The notes under the pieces were generated by a model that was given only the letters and a program-made list of their open reading frames with translations, ran no database searches and was not told where the DNA came from. From Alkalibacterium kapii (GTDB taxonomy: Bacteria; Bacillota; Bacilli; Lactobacillales; Carnobacteriaceae_A), in contig NZ_BJUY01000007.1 in assembly GCF_007988865.1 (NCBI RefSeq), positions 18,353 through 82,352 of the forward strand: DNA of 64,000 nucleotides, written 5' to 3'. This document shows, piece by piece, positions 9,036-17,718 of the stretch. Within the stretch, counting starts at the first letter, position 1. The number at the start of each line of letters is the position of its first letter. Position numbers and translations under genes: made by a program.

Positions 9036-9593
9036 CTACGCTTTCTCTATTTCACCGACGCCTATCGGCAGTGTTGTATGCGGTCCGTAACTTTTAACAG
9101 TGCCTTCGACTGTATCTGGAAGGTCAACGGACTCTGGAACACCGTGAATAATGACAGTTCGAGTGTCAAGCTGCAGGTCTTCTGAACCGAATTTTTCTTT
9201 GAACTTCTTTTTAAGTGGTGCAAGCGGTACTTAAAATTCATACTTCCAGTTCCCCTCTTCATCAGAATGCGGATAATCGTCATGGGGGACATTGATATCT
9301 TGAGGTGCATTGTCAAATGGAACCATCGTCTGACCGGCAACTTCATAGACCTCAGGCAAATCGATAAAGCCATCACCATTTGTATCGGCAGCTTTTGACG
9401 GTACTTTGCCTTTCTTTCCATCAGGGAATCCGTGGAAGTGACTCCAGTGCATCATGTTTGGTGGTGTACCAGTGGCTTCGATTTTTATCTTCCACGTGTC
9501 GCCGTCTTCAATCAATTCAGCTTTACCAGAGACGGACGTTCCGATCATATCTTCATTGACAGGCTTTATCTCTGCAGTATATCTTGTAGGCAT
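9036..9593 (-). pseudogene. EF-hand-like protein gene interrupted by an in-frame TAA
   Basis: ATG 9593 has AGGAGG nine bases upstream. The first part encodes 120 residues ending WKYEF, then a TAA at 9231-9233. The same frame continues beyond the stop for 64 codons of normal-looking protein (VPLAPLKKKFKEKFG ... PIGVGEIEKA) to a TAG at 9036-9038. A single AAA to TAA change would explain this. The intact product would be about 185 residues. The first part contains HWSHFHGFPDG and a perfect EF-hand calcium loop, DTNGDGFIDLPE. The family is not recognised; a secreted role is not supported because there is no signal peptide. It could still yield a shortened protein. Confidence 0.7.
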
Positions 9594-9695
9594 AATAACC
9601 ATCCTCCTAAATATAATCATGATTCTTTTACTATATTAAGTTTTAATCTTATCCTCTGGCTAATCAATTGATACGATTTATCTATATCCTTATAG

Positions 9696-9729
9696 AAAAA
9701 GAACGCTCCCTGAGTCGGGAAGACGTTCT
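9696..9729 (-). terminator. Terminator after the M16 peptidase gene
   Basis: AGAACG/CGTTCT outer arms and CTCCC/GGGAG inner arms with a T-run on the minus strand, 30 bases past the stop at 9760. Confidence 0.85.
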
Positions 9730-9759
9730 ATTTCTAAAGTTTTAATATTTTAAAGCAAA

Positions 9760-12651
9760 TCAGTACAGCTCATAAACTTTATCGAACAATTCTTTTTCGT
9801 TTTCGATCTGTGTCTTGTTACCGATGACGACAACCGAACCTGAGTCGATAACAGTCCTGAAGTCTTCGTGTAATGCCTGTAACTTATCTGGATTCGTTTC
9901 AAGGATCTCTTTTTTCAATTGAACGATAGCATCTTTTGAAATATGTCTTTGCAGTCGGTTAAAAGCAGTCAATCCTTTACTGTGTGCTGATTTCGGCTGT
10001 TCCAAAGGACTGAGCGTCCCGATGATATATTTCAGCAGCTCGGACTCTGACAATTTCAAGCCTTTGACATAGTCGGGAATAGCTGTGTAAACATCGAGAG
10101 TTTTCTTGATATTCGGGTCGCGGTAAGAGGCTAAAGCGACACTTCCGTTACGTGTATGGCGGTAAAGCGAACCATAAGCGCCTCCTTTAACGCGGATCTC
10201 ATTCCATAAATAATCAAAGCGGAAAGCCGTTGATAAGACCTGGGTTTCACCGGAAAAATCGATTTGCTCCTTAGCATCGCTTCCTAAACCAACATAGTTG
10301 ACATCCTGTGCGGTGACAAACGCTTCGCTTTGTTTTGTCCCCGCTTTATATACCGCTCTTTCGCCTAGTGAGTCACTTGGCAAGGAAGCAAAGGCATCTT
10401 TCAAAGCTGATTTAACGGCGTCTTTTCGATCAGCATCGCCAGTATACAGAACATTTAATCGTTGCTTGTTCATTAGTTTGTTCAATAAGTGAGTCAATTG
10501 TTCACTGATATCAGTGGATCCGGCTTTTAAATCATCACGTATCGATTTCAGGTAATTGAACTGATCGATACCACCAAGCTGTTCACTCAGTTTTGCGGTC
10601 GCTTTCACTTGACTCAATGCCCGATTCGCTACGATCGCATGCGAACTGAAGTTGATTTTATTTTCAAAGTTTGAAATCAGTCGTTGAGTGATTTTCACTA
10701 GCTCGGCTCTGTTGTCAAACTGAGTGTGCATGGCGATTTCTTTCATCAATCCGATCAAATTTTTTAAAGAAGCAGTTAAAGCTTTTCCGCTGATTTTAAA
10801 GAACGGTTTGATCCTTCCTTCAACATCTTCGTAAATCGATACACTTCCGTAGATCCCGCCTGTGTGGGTATCCATTTCTGTCTGCAGTGCAGCTTCGTCA
10901 TAGTTGTCCGTAGCGAGTTTTCCGAGTAGATGACTGAAATAACCTAAGAGTGTGTACTCGTCTGCTTCAAAGTCTTCGATATCAAAGTATAAATCGATGT
11001 AATCGATCCCTGAGGTGAACTGCTCAGCATGATAGAAAGACGTATCTTCATTGAATGCTTCTTCTTCAATAGGATAATCCGGTTCTTCAGTTGTCAAATC
11101 TTCCCGTTTCAGGGTTGGGATTTTTGCCAGAGCTTCTGGATCATCAGGCGTTTCCTGACGTTTGATCAGTGCGCGTGTTTCTTTTATGATCCTCTGGCGT
11201 TCGTCATCAGATATTTTCTCTTTATAGTCCTGCAGTTTTTCAAGTGTTTCGGCTTCCTGCTTGTCACTTTTACCCGGTTCAGCTTTTAAAATGATCTGTT
11301 TAAATAAATCATTATCGATCAATTTACGCTGGATCAGCTCCTCAAAGTAGCCCTCTTCCGCTCTCTTGGAGAGTTCATTTAAATAGTGATTGAAGTGAAG
11401 ATTTGTAAAAGGATTTTTTTCATACAGCCATGTATTGAATACTTGAATGGCATAAATGACACCACGCGGATTGTCTTCCGAGATCGCCGCTTCTCTTGTC
11501 TGGAAAGTGATTTTGTTTAAAGCTGCTTCTATACGTTCTTTTTCGATTCCTTTATCAACCAGATCGGTCAATGTTTCTTGAACGACTTCCTTGAATTTCG
11601 GCATTTTATCAGCACTTGAATACTTCGCCATGATCATGAAGGCCGTCGGATATCCAATATCAGACACGTCACTGTTGATATCGCCGCCGATTTCAGCGTC
11701 TAATAATGCTATTTTAAGAGGCGACTGATTGTTTCCGAAAAGAATCTCATCCAGTACTTCAAAACCGAATATATCCAGCGTTTCATCAGGTAAAGCACCA
11801 TGCCAGGCAAGCGCCAGATAATCCTTATCATTCGGATCATCGCCAGCCGTGATGGAATAGGTATCCGTGTAAACAGCATCTTTCGGCTGAGTGAGCTCGA
11901 TGGACAAATCGACCGCTTCTTCTTGTTCACCCATGCCAGTGAAGTATTCTTCCAATTTATTGAATACAGTAGTGATATCCAAATCGCCATAAACGATCGT
12001 TAAAGAATTACTTGGATGATAGTGCATTTGATGATAAGCGATAAATTCCTCATGTGTCAGTGTTGGGATGGCTTTAGGATCTCCGCCAGAATTTTTACTG
12101 TAAACTGTGTTTGGGTAGAGCTGCGCTAAGATATGATCATAGATCTGACCTTCCGGTGACGCGGCCGCACCTTTCATTTCATTGTAAACGACACCTTTAT
12201 AAATCAAGTCATCTTCTTCGTTTTCTAAATGATAGTGCCAGCCTTCTTGTGCTAGAATCTGTGGATCTTCATATAGTTTCGGCTGGAAGACAGCATCTAG
12301 ATAGACGTCTACGAGATGGCCAAAGTCTTTTTCGTTCGTGGATGCAACCGGGTAAATGGTTTTATCCGAAAACGTCATCGCGTTGACGAAGGTGTTGAGT
12401 GATCCTTTGATCAATTCCACAAACGGTTCTTTGGAAGGATATTTCTTTGATCCGTTCAGGACAGAATGTTCAAGAATATGCGTGATCCCGTTATCATTAT
12501 AAGGCGGGGTTTTAAAGCCAATCGTGAAAGATTTATTCGTATCATCATTGGCCAAGTGTAAAACCTGAGCCCCTGTTTCAATATGTTTATATAAGTGACC
12601 TTGTGAGTGAACGTCAGGAAGTTCCTGCGTTTCTATTTTCTTAAAGACCAT
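9760..12651 (-). CDS. M16C-family metallopeptidase (presequence protease-like)
   Basis: 963 residues, the usual length of the PreP/Cym1-type M16C peptidases. The inverted zinc motif HxxEH is present as HILEH at residues 58-62, and the third ligand region is in VVYNEMKGA (about 155). These are clamshell-shaped peptidases that degrade short unfolded peptides; bacterial members are cytosolic. No signal peptide. ATG 12651 is preceded by AAGGAG. It stands as a single-gene unit between the thiE terminator and its own terminator. Confidence 0.92.
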   Translation of the reverse strand: MVFKKIETQELPDVHSQGHLYKHIETGAQVLHLANDDTNKSFTIGFKTPPYNDNGITHILEHSVLNGSKKYPSKEPFVELIKGSLNTFVNAMTFSDKTIYPVASTNEKDFGHLVDVYLDAVFQPKLYEDPQILAQEGWHYHLENEEDDLIYKGVVYNEMKGAAASPEGQIYDHILAQLYPNTVYSKNSGGDPKAIPTLTHEEFIAYHQMHYHPSNSLTIVYGDLDITTVFNKLEEYFTGMGEQEEAVDLSIELTQPKDAVYTDTYSITAGDDPNDKDYLALAWHGALPDETLDIFGFEVLDEILFGNNQSPLKIALLDAEIGGDINSDVSDIGYPTAFMIMAKYSSADKMPKFKEVVQETLTDLVDKGIEKERIEAALNKITFQTREAAISEDNPRGVIYAIQVFNTWLYEKNPFTNLHFNHYLNELSKRAEEGYFEELIQRKLIDNDLFKQIILKAEPGKSDKQEAETLEKLQDYKEKISDDERQRIIKETRALIKRQETPDDPEALAKIPTLKREDLTTEEPDYPIEEEAFNEDTSFYHAEQFTSGIDYIDLYFDIEDFEADEYTLLGYFSHLLGKLATDNYDEAALQTEMDTHTGGIYGSVSIYEDVEGRIKPFFKISGKALTASLKNLIGLMKEIAMHTQFDNRAELVKITQRLISNFENKINFSSHAIVANRALSQVKATAKLSEQLGGIDQFNYLKSIRDDLKAGSTDISEQLTHLLNKLMNKQRLNVLYTGDADRKDAVKSALKDAFASLPSDSLGERAVYKAGTKQSEAFVTAQDVNYVGLGSDAKEQIDFSGETQVLSTAFRFDYLWNEIRVKGGAYGSLYRHTRNGSVALASYRDPNIKKTLDVYTAIPDYVKGLKLSESELLKYIIGTLSPLEQPKSAHSKGLTAFNRLQRHISKDAIVQLKKEILETNPDKLQALHEDFRTVIDSGSVVVIGNKTQIENEKELFDKVYELY

Positions 12652-12761
12652 AACAATCTCCTTTGTATCATCTATATTTTCAACTACATACTTCTCTATT
12701 GTACACCAATAGCTCCTTGTTTGACTAGAGGAAGAGACTGAGGGCTTTAGTCAGAATGAAA

Positions 12762-12783
12762 AAACTAGGCTGAGGCCTAGTTT
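12762..12783 (-). terminator. Terminator of the thi operon
   Basis: AAACTAGGC, loop TGAG, GCCTAGTTT, then a T-run on the minus strand. The stem includes the last bases of the thiE stop codon. The same stem sequence occurs as a palindrome at 15874-15895. Confidence 0.85.
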
Positions 12784-13441
12784 AAACTTCATTTTTATTT
12801 AACTTCTTTAATGTAGTGACCGTTTTTTTAATATCCGTACTCTTCGTTATCGCAGAAATCACAGCAATACCACTGACTCCGGTTTTTCTTACCAGCACTG
12901 CTCGTTCTTCTGAAATCCCTCCGATAGCGACAATAGGTTTTTTTGATTTTTGAGCGACTACCTTTTCTATAAATCCCAGGCCAATTGTCTCCTTTGCGTC
13001 TGCTTTTGAATAAGTCGAATAAACTGGCCCAATTCCAATATAAGAGACACCATCAATTTTTTCTGCGATTTTAAATTCTTTTAAATTATTAACGGATAAG
13101 CCGACAAACATATCGCTGCCTGCCAAATCAATTGTTTCTTCGATCGCCAAATCATCCTGGCCGACATGAACGCCATCTGCTCCGATGTCAACAGCTAAAG
13201 AAACATCATCATTTACAACAAAAGGTACGCCTGCTTTTTTGCATAAATCAAGGCAAGTCTTTGCCATTTTTTTGATTTCTTCATGATCTGTTAAACTGCC
13301 TTGTCCTTTCTCTCTATATTGAAAACAGGTGATCCCCGCCTCTAATGCCTCTTTTAGGACATCAGGTAATGACCGATCTTTCGTGTCTTGAGTCCCTGCG
13401 ATGAAATACAATTCAAGCATTTTCTCTATTTCATTTTTCAT
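12782..13441 (-). CDS. thiE: Thiamine-phosphate synthase ThiE
   Basis: 219 residues, normal for ThiE, the TIM-barrel enzyme that joins HMP-pyrophosphate and thiazole phosphate into thiamine phosphate. Supporting motifs: QYREKG near residue 37, VNDDVSLAVDIGADGVHVGQDDL (read in parts around 76-98), and the C-terminal AIGGISEE and GVSGIAVISAI phosphate-binding loops. The ATG overlaps the end of thiD, so translation is coupled. It is the last gene of the riboswitch-controlled operon. Confidence 0.96.
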   Translation of the reverse strand: MKNEIEKMLELYFIAGTQDTKDRSLPDVLKEALEAGITCFQYREKGQGSLTDHEEIKKMAKTCLDLCKKAGVPFVVNDDVSLAVDIGADGVHVGQDDLAIEETIDLAGSDMFVGLSVNNLKEFKIAEKIDGVSYIGIGPVYSTYSKADAKETIGLGFIEKVVAQKSKKPIVAIGGISEERAVLVRKTGVSGIAVISAITKSTDIKKTVTTLKKLNKNEV

Positions 13442-14244
13442 TGTTTACTCTCCCTATATGCCCAGTGATTCGTCGGACCGTGTCCATTTCCGACATGAAT
13501 TGGTTGAGAAATAGCCGCCTGAATATAAGCTTTACCTGTTTCAACTGCCTTTTCGACGGATTTTCCTTTCGCCAGTTCTGCAGCTATACAGGCAGAGAAC
13601 GTACAGCCTGTGCCATGCGTATTTTTAGTTTCTATACGGGGAGTTTCGTACCAGCGTTCGGTTTGATTTTCCATCAGCAGATAATCACGTGCACAGTCTT
13701 TGTCTGCCATATGTCCGCCTTTTATCAGAACATTTCTACTTCCTTTTTCTTGAAGGATGGCAGCGGCTTTTTTCATGTCTTCTTCTGATTTAATTTGCAT
13801 GCCAGTCAGTTCTTCTGCTTCCGGGATATTCGGTGTCAATACCGTTGCCAGAGGAGCCAGTTCATCTCTCATCGCTTTAAGTGCCTGCGTTTCCATTAAA
13901 TGTGCCCCACCTTTGGCAACCATAACAGGATCAACAACTAAGTGTATCTCTGAGTGAGTTGATAGTTCTTCTGCAATGAGAGAGATATAGGTTTCATCGA
14001 CTAGCATACCCGTTTTCATAGCAGCAATATCGAAATCTGAAAAAACAGCATCCATCTGTGCTCTGACCCCATTTAGAGGAACCTTATAAATCCCATGAAC
14101 CCCAAGTGTGTTCTGAGCCGTAACGGCTGTGATGACTGAAGTCCCAAACACATCTCTTTCCTGGAAGGTTTTGATATCAGCCTGTATCCCAGCTCCCCCT
14201 CCACTGTCGCTTCCGGCAATAGTTAAAACTTGTATTTTACTCAT
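13438..14244 (-). CDS. thiD: Hydroxymethylpyrimidine / phosphomethylpyrimidine kinase ThiD
   Basis: 268 residues. The N-terminal IAGSDSGGGAGIQADIKTF is the hallmark of ThiD in the ribokinase superfamily, and NTHGTGCTFSACIAAELAKG near residue 210 carries the anion hole and catalytic aspartate region (the conserved GTGC cysteine form is typical of ThiD). It phosphorylates HMP twice to HMP-PP. It overlaps thiM upstream and thiE downstream by a few bases. Confidence 0.96.
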   Translation of the reverse strand: MSKIQVLTIAGSDSGGGAGIQADIKTFQERDVFGTSVITAVTAQNTLGVHGIYKVPLNGVRAQMDAVFSDFDIAAMKTGMLVDETYISLIAEELSTHSEIHLVVDPVMVAKGGAHLMETQALKAMRDELAPLATVLTPNIPEAEELTGMQIKSEEDMKKAAAILQEKGSRNVLIKGGHMADKDCARDYLLMENQTERWYETPRIETKNTHGTGCTFSACIAAELAKGKSVEKAVETGKAYIQAAISQPIHVGNGHGPTNHWAYRESKQ

Positions 14245-15070
14245 TGGTACCCTCCTCTGATTTGTTCACATGGTATCTTTTTATGTTTTCTTTATCACGA
14301 ATAGTCTGTTCTGAGAGGTTATAGAGCGCATCTATTAGAGATGCACGAAAACTCCCCGGTCCGTTGACCTCCTTATTTTCTACGGCTATTTCTGCAGCCA
14401 CACCATAGGCAGTACAGGCTTCTACGGTGCTTTCTAATACAGGTTTTCCCCCTACAGCTAAATAGGCACCACAAATGCCACTTAACATACACCCTGTTCC
14501 AGTGACACGCGTCAGCATTGGATCACCATTTAAAATACCTATAGTCATTCGACCATCAGAAACAAAATCTTCCTTACCACTGACGGCGGCTACTGTCTGA
14601 TAGCGTCTGGCCACCCGCTCAGCGATTTCTCTTCCTGAGGCTTTCCCTTCCCCTGCATCGACGCCCTTACTTGACCAATCGATCCCAGCAAGATAAGCCA
14701 TTTCACCAGCATTTCCTGTTATCAGTTGAATAGTTACTTCTTTCAAAAGCATCGAAACAGCTTCTTGACGGAATTGAGTTGCGCCTACTCCGACAGGATC
14801 AAGGATTACCGGAACTCCTTTTTTATTGGCAGCTTTTCCGACTATGAGCATCGCTTCGAGTATTTCTGTTGTCAAAGTACCTATGTTCAACACAACAGCC
14901 TTGGCAAATTTGGTTACTTCTTCCATTTCTTCCGGCGCCATCGCCATCATTGGAGAGGCCCCGATCGCCAGCAGGCTATTAGCAACATCATTGGAAACGA
15001 CCTGGTTGGTGATAGAATGAACGAGAGGATTTTCTTGTCTTAACTTATTTAGCAGATAGTGTGTGGTCAT
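14237..15070 (-). CDS. thiM: Hydroxyethylthiazole kinase ThiM
   Basis: 277 residues. VHSITNQVVSNDVANSLLAIGASP (in parts, residues 16-39) and DPVGVGAT, NAGEM and VTGTGCMLS are the standard ThiM motifs. It phosphorylates the thiazole alcohol salvaged from the medium. It overlaps thiW by 26 bases and thiD by 8, consistent with a tightly packed operon. No thiC or thiG is in the window, so this operon serves salvage. Confidence 0.96.
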   Translation of the reverse strand: MTTHYLLNKLRQENPLVHSITNQVVSNDVANSLLAIGASPMMAMAPEEMEEVTKFAKAVVLNIGTLTTEILEAMLIVGKAANKKGVPVILDPVGVGATQFRQEAVSMLLKEVTIQLITGNAGEMAYLAGIDWSSKGVDAGEGKASGREIAERVARRYQTVAAVSGKEDFVSDGRMTIGILNGDPMLTRVTGTGCMLSGICGAYLAVGGKPVLESTVEACTAYGVAAEIAVENKEVNGPGSFRASLIDALYNLSEQTIRDKENIKRYHVNKSEEGTNE

Positions 15071-15566
15071 TTTTTTCTTCTCCTAACAGTTTAAACAGAT
15101 TTTTATTTTTTGCCTGTATCACTATGACTAATCCAATGATCGTTCCAGCCAGCGAACTCTGAAAAAAGGCAGGTAAAAAGCCGAATAGCGTGGCCTCCTG
15201 CGATAAAACAAGCCGTGCGATCGGGTAACTTATCAGTGCACCAAAAATACCAGTACCAACGACTTCCCCTGCACCAAGCAGCCAAAATTTCTTATAGTGT
15301 CTGAACAGGAGTCCTGAAAGAAAGGCGCCGATCATACTTCCGGGGAACGCCAATGGAGAGCCTGTTCCGGTCACATTTCTTAAAAAAGAGACACCGAATG
15401 CCTGTGCGAGGCTATACCATGGTCCAAGTAAAGCACTTGTCACGATATTCATCAGATGCTGCATGGGTGCGATCCTTACAAAACCCAGCGGGATGATAAA
15501 TAAACTGTTACCAATATAACCTATAGCGATCAGCATCGAGGTTTGAATCATTTTTTTGATATTCAT
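15045..15566 (-). CDS. thiW: ThiW, ECF-type thiazole transporter substrate-binding component
   Basis: About 173 residues from ATG 15566 with GAAAGGAAA upstream. The longer frame to 15632 would start inside the riboswitch terminator, so it is rejected. Five to six hydrophobic segments, a short charged N-terminus, and NVTGTGSPLAFPGSMIGAFLSGLLF are typical of the ThiW family of ECF S-components. Being in an operon with ThiM supports uptake of the thiazole moiety. The ECF energising ATPases and EcfT must be encoded elsewhere. Confidence 0.93.
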   Translation of the reverse strand: MNIKKMIQTSMLIAIGYIGNSLFIIPLGFVRIAPMQHLMNIVTSALLGPWYSLAQAFGVSFLRNVTGTGSPLAFPGSMIGAFLSGLLFRHYKKFWLLGAGEVVGTGIFGALISYPIARLVLSQEATLFGFLPAFFQSSLAGTIIGLVIVIQAKNKNLFKLLGEEKNDHTLSAK

Positions 15567-15600
15567 AGAAGTTTCCTTTCTTACTTTTAATTCATTGAAT

Positions 15601-15642
15601 AAAAAAACACCACTTATCTGTCTCAGTGACAAAAAGTGGTGT
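15601..15642 (-). terminator. Riboswitch expression-platform terminator
   Basis: ACACCACTT paired with AAGTGGTGT followed on the minus strand by seven Ts, located between the TPP aptamer and the thiW ribosome binding site. This placement fits transcription termination on TPP binding. Confidence 0.88.
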
Positions 15643-15707
15643 GGTGAGTAATATTAATAAAAAGCAAATTGAGAAGAAAACATATTTCTCCCATTTTCTT
15701 TTATCCA

Positions 15708-15800
15708 CTTTTCCTCCGCTGGTACTAACCAGATCAGGTCAAAGGGTCAGACGAAAGTCACTCTCAGCACATCGGTCAAATGGATATGCCCCCCTAATGG
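15708..15800 (-). promoter_or_regulatory. TPP riboswitch (THI box)
   Basis: Read on the minus strand, the core elements appear in order: GGGGGGC, then GCTGAGAG, then ACCCTTTGACCTGATCTGG, then TTAGTACCAGCGGAGGAA. These are the conserved THI-box segments. It lies between the promoter at 15822-15850 and the terminator at 15601-15642, upstream of thiWMDE. Confidence 0.95.
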
Positions 15801-15821
15801 TTTTCTATTCAATTTGTGTTC

Positions 15822-15850
15822 ATGATACCACAAGTTTACCTTATAACCAA
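15822..15850 (-). promoter_or_regulatory. Probable sigma-A promoter of the thi operon
   Basis: On the minus strand: TTGGTT, 17-base spacer, TATCAT, ending about 25 bases before the riboswitch aptamer. Confidence 0.6.
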
Positions 15851-15873
15851 TCCTTTTAAGGGCTAATTTGAAG

Positions 15874-15895
15874 AAACTAGGCTGCAGCCTAGTTT
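15874..15895. terminator. Perfect 22-base palindrome, possible terminator
   Basis: AAACTAGGCTG followed by its exact complement; same stem arms as the thiE terminator. The following T-rich bases on the minus strand are interrupted, so termination of the unit upstream (tandem array and TPR/HhH gene) is plausible but not certain. Confidence 0.45.
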
Positions 15896-15994
15896 GACCT
15901 CTTTTGAATAAAGATTGTTTTATTACATCGTTATGATTTGCGTATATCAGAGTGATTTAGTCGTTTTAAGAGTAAAAGTTCAGGCTTTTTTGGA

Positions 15995-16402
15995 GATGTC
16001 GAACTCAGATGAATAGTATCTGTCGAGTATGCAGTTTTCCTTTCAAAATGTCGAACTCGCAGAATTTTTGACCACTGAGTATGCACTTTTTCTTTCGAAA
16101 TGTCGAACTCAGAGAGTCATTGATGTCCGAGTGAGCACTTTGCATCTCGAAATGTCGAACTCGACAAGCACCACTCATCTGAGTCTGCACTTTTAAGAGC
16201 AGAATGTCGAACTTAGTAAATCCCAGCCCTCTGAGTGTGCACTTTGTGAAGCGAAATGTCGAACTCAGTGAAGTCGTGATGTCCGAGTGAGCACTTTTCG
16301 TCTCGGAATGTCGAACTCAGTGAAGCCATGATGTCCGAGTGAGCACTTTTCGTCTTGAAATATCGAACTCGCTGACCAGGTAGCTTCCGAGTGCACACTT
16401 AT
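15995..16402. repeat. Tandem array A: eight units, exact 52-bp period
   Basis: TGTCGAACTC (one unit TATCGAACTC, one TGTCGAACTT) begins at 15997, 16049, 16101, 16153, 16205, 16257, 16309 and 16361, so every step is exactly 52. Within each unit the block is followed by about 18 variable bases, then GAGTNNGCACTTT (the GAGT 28 bases from unit start), then about 8 variable bases and GAAA. Units at 16257 and 16309 are nearly identical. Because 52 is not a multiple of three the array is not a protein repeat. A decayed half-unit may precede it near 15970. No coding gene explains this 600-base stretch. Confidence 0.9.
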
Positions 16403-16473
16403 AGAATTAAATTAAATGAAATTTTTGTCTATTTTAAATCAAGTCATACACCTTTCGTTTGCCGATAGAAAAA

Positions 16474-17661
16474 TCACTTTTTAAACTTCACTCCATTCGC
16501 CCTTAGCTCTTTGATCGTCACCGGACCGATTCCGTCGAGTTTGAGGATCTCTTTTTCAGTTCTTTCAGCAAAATCTTCAAAGTTTCGCAGCCCTGCATGA
16601 TACAGGATACGCATACGGTCGATTCGCATTCCACGAAGCGGATTAGATGGTTCATCGCGCATACTATAGAAGAAATCTTCTAACTTTTGAGTTTGGAACG
16701 GGTCGAGCTCTCCGTAAAAAGGCTGACTGTTTTTACGGACACTTTTTTCGATAGGGATCCGTTTGAACGTTTCTTTCTTCAACCAATCAAAAAGATAGGC
16801 ATTTTCAACTACTACATAAACGATATCTCTCAGGGCAATGAGCAAACTTTGATAAGAAAACGGCTGGTAAGAAGTTGTTAAAGTGACTTCCTCGTTATAA
16901 ATATCTTCGATCGGCCACATGTCGTCCATCAATACCAATCCTATTTCACGATTAACGTTAATAAGTTTTTCTAATAGACTTCTGGCTAAATCTTTTCGAT
17001 CAGTCAGTACAGCCAGAATCAGTATAGGCAGCAACAGTTGATCGTCTTCGTCTGCTCCTTCAGCCTTTTGGAAGAAGCGCCAGGCACTTTTCCAGTCGAA
17101 TTTACGGACATAGAGGCTCATGATTTTATAGCGAGTGCCTAGTGAATCTGTTTGATCAATATTGTAAAGTTCAAGTAAATGTTCCAGTGCGTGATCGACC
17201 ATACCCATATCCATATATAGAAAGCCCACTTTTGCTTTCAGTCTTAAATATGGCCGTTCTTCAACGTTAAGGTACCCCATCTTATCTGTATGATTCTGCC
17301 AATATTTGCGTGCTCTTTTCTCCAGAAACAAAGTGTGTTCCACAAAAGATATCATGTCTATTTCTTGATCCACATCGATCAGCATACTTTGAGCATCCCA
17401 ATTTTCCGGCCAAATCTCGATCGCTTCTTTGATGAGCTTTTTCTTTCTCGCTTGTGATGCTTCGTACTGGGCTTCTTCCAACTTTTTCATTGACCGTGTT
17501 TCTTTCGTTTCTGATTGAGAAAAATCGAATCCAGTGTTTATTTTATTGTTATACTTTCTGGTGAAGTAATCAACTGCTTCTGCTGTGGTATCAAATTCAT
17601 CTCCGTGTTCATCTAAAAACTGCTGGACCATTCTTTGAAATATTTCCATATCGTTTGACAT
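16474..17661 (-). CDS. TPR-like protein with C-terminal helix-hairpin-helix
   Basis: 395 residues. Residues about 60-230 are helical with TPR-like repeats (for example VGFLYMDMGMVDHALEHLLELY and YKIMSLYVRKFDWKSAWRFF). The last 50 residues (IDRMRILYHAGLRNFEDFAERTEKEILKLDGIGPVTIKELRANGV, in parts) form a helix-hairpin-helix resembling the RNA polymerase alpha C-terminal domain, likely a DNA- or protein-contacting element. ATG 17661 has AAAGGAGC upstream. Such proteins occur in Firmicutes without a known function. It lies 57 bases downstream of the DUF3307 gene and may share its transcript. Confidence 0.65.
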   Translation of the reverse strand: MSNDMEIFQRMVQQFLDEHGDEFDTTAEAVDYFTRKYNNKINTGFDFSQSETKETRSMKKLEEAQYEASQARKKKLIKEAIEIWPENWDAQSMLIDVDQEIDMISFVEHTLFLEKRARKYWQNHTDKMGYLNVEERPYLRLKAKVGFLYMDMGMVDHALEHLLELYNIDQTDSLGTRYKIMSLYVRKFDWKSAWRFFQKAEGADEDDQLLLPILILAVLTDRKDLARSLLEKLINVNREIGLVLMDDMWPIEDIYNEEVTLTTSYQPFSYQSLLIALRDIVYVVVENAYLFDWLKKETFKRIPIEKSVRKNSQPFYGELDPFQTQKLEDFFYSMRDEPSNPLRGMRIDRMRILYHAGLRNFEDFAERTEKEILKLDGIGPVTIKELRANGVKFKK

Positions 17662-17718
17662 ACGTTACCGCTCCTTTTTGAGTGTTTATTTTTTGAGTGA
17701 TTTTCAAATTAAACTGCT

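Noticed and set aside
9062..9421. 119-residue frame overlapping the EF-hand-like gene
   Set aside because: Out-of-frame shadow; the real gene continues past the TAA in its own frame.
16005..16398. Two minus-strand 61-residue frames inside array A
   Set aside because: They merely read through the 52-base repeat in changing frames; no ribosome sites and no codon pattern.
15995..16402. Array A as a CRISPR array
   Set aside because: The 52-base period has a split conserved block with short 18- and 8-base variable parts, the repeats are degenerate, and no cas gene is in the window.
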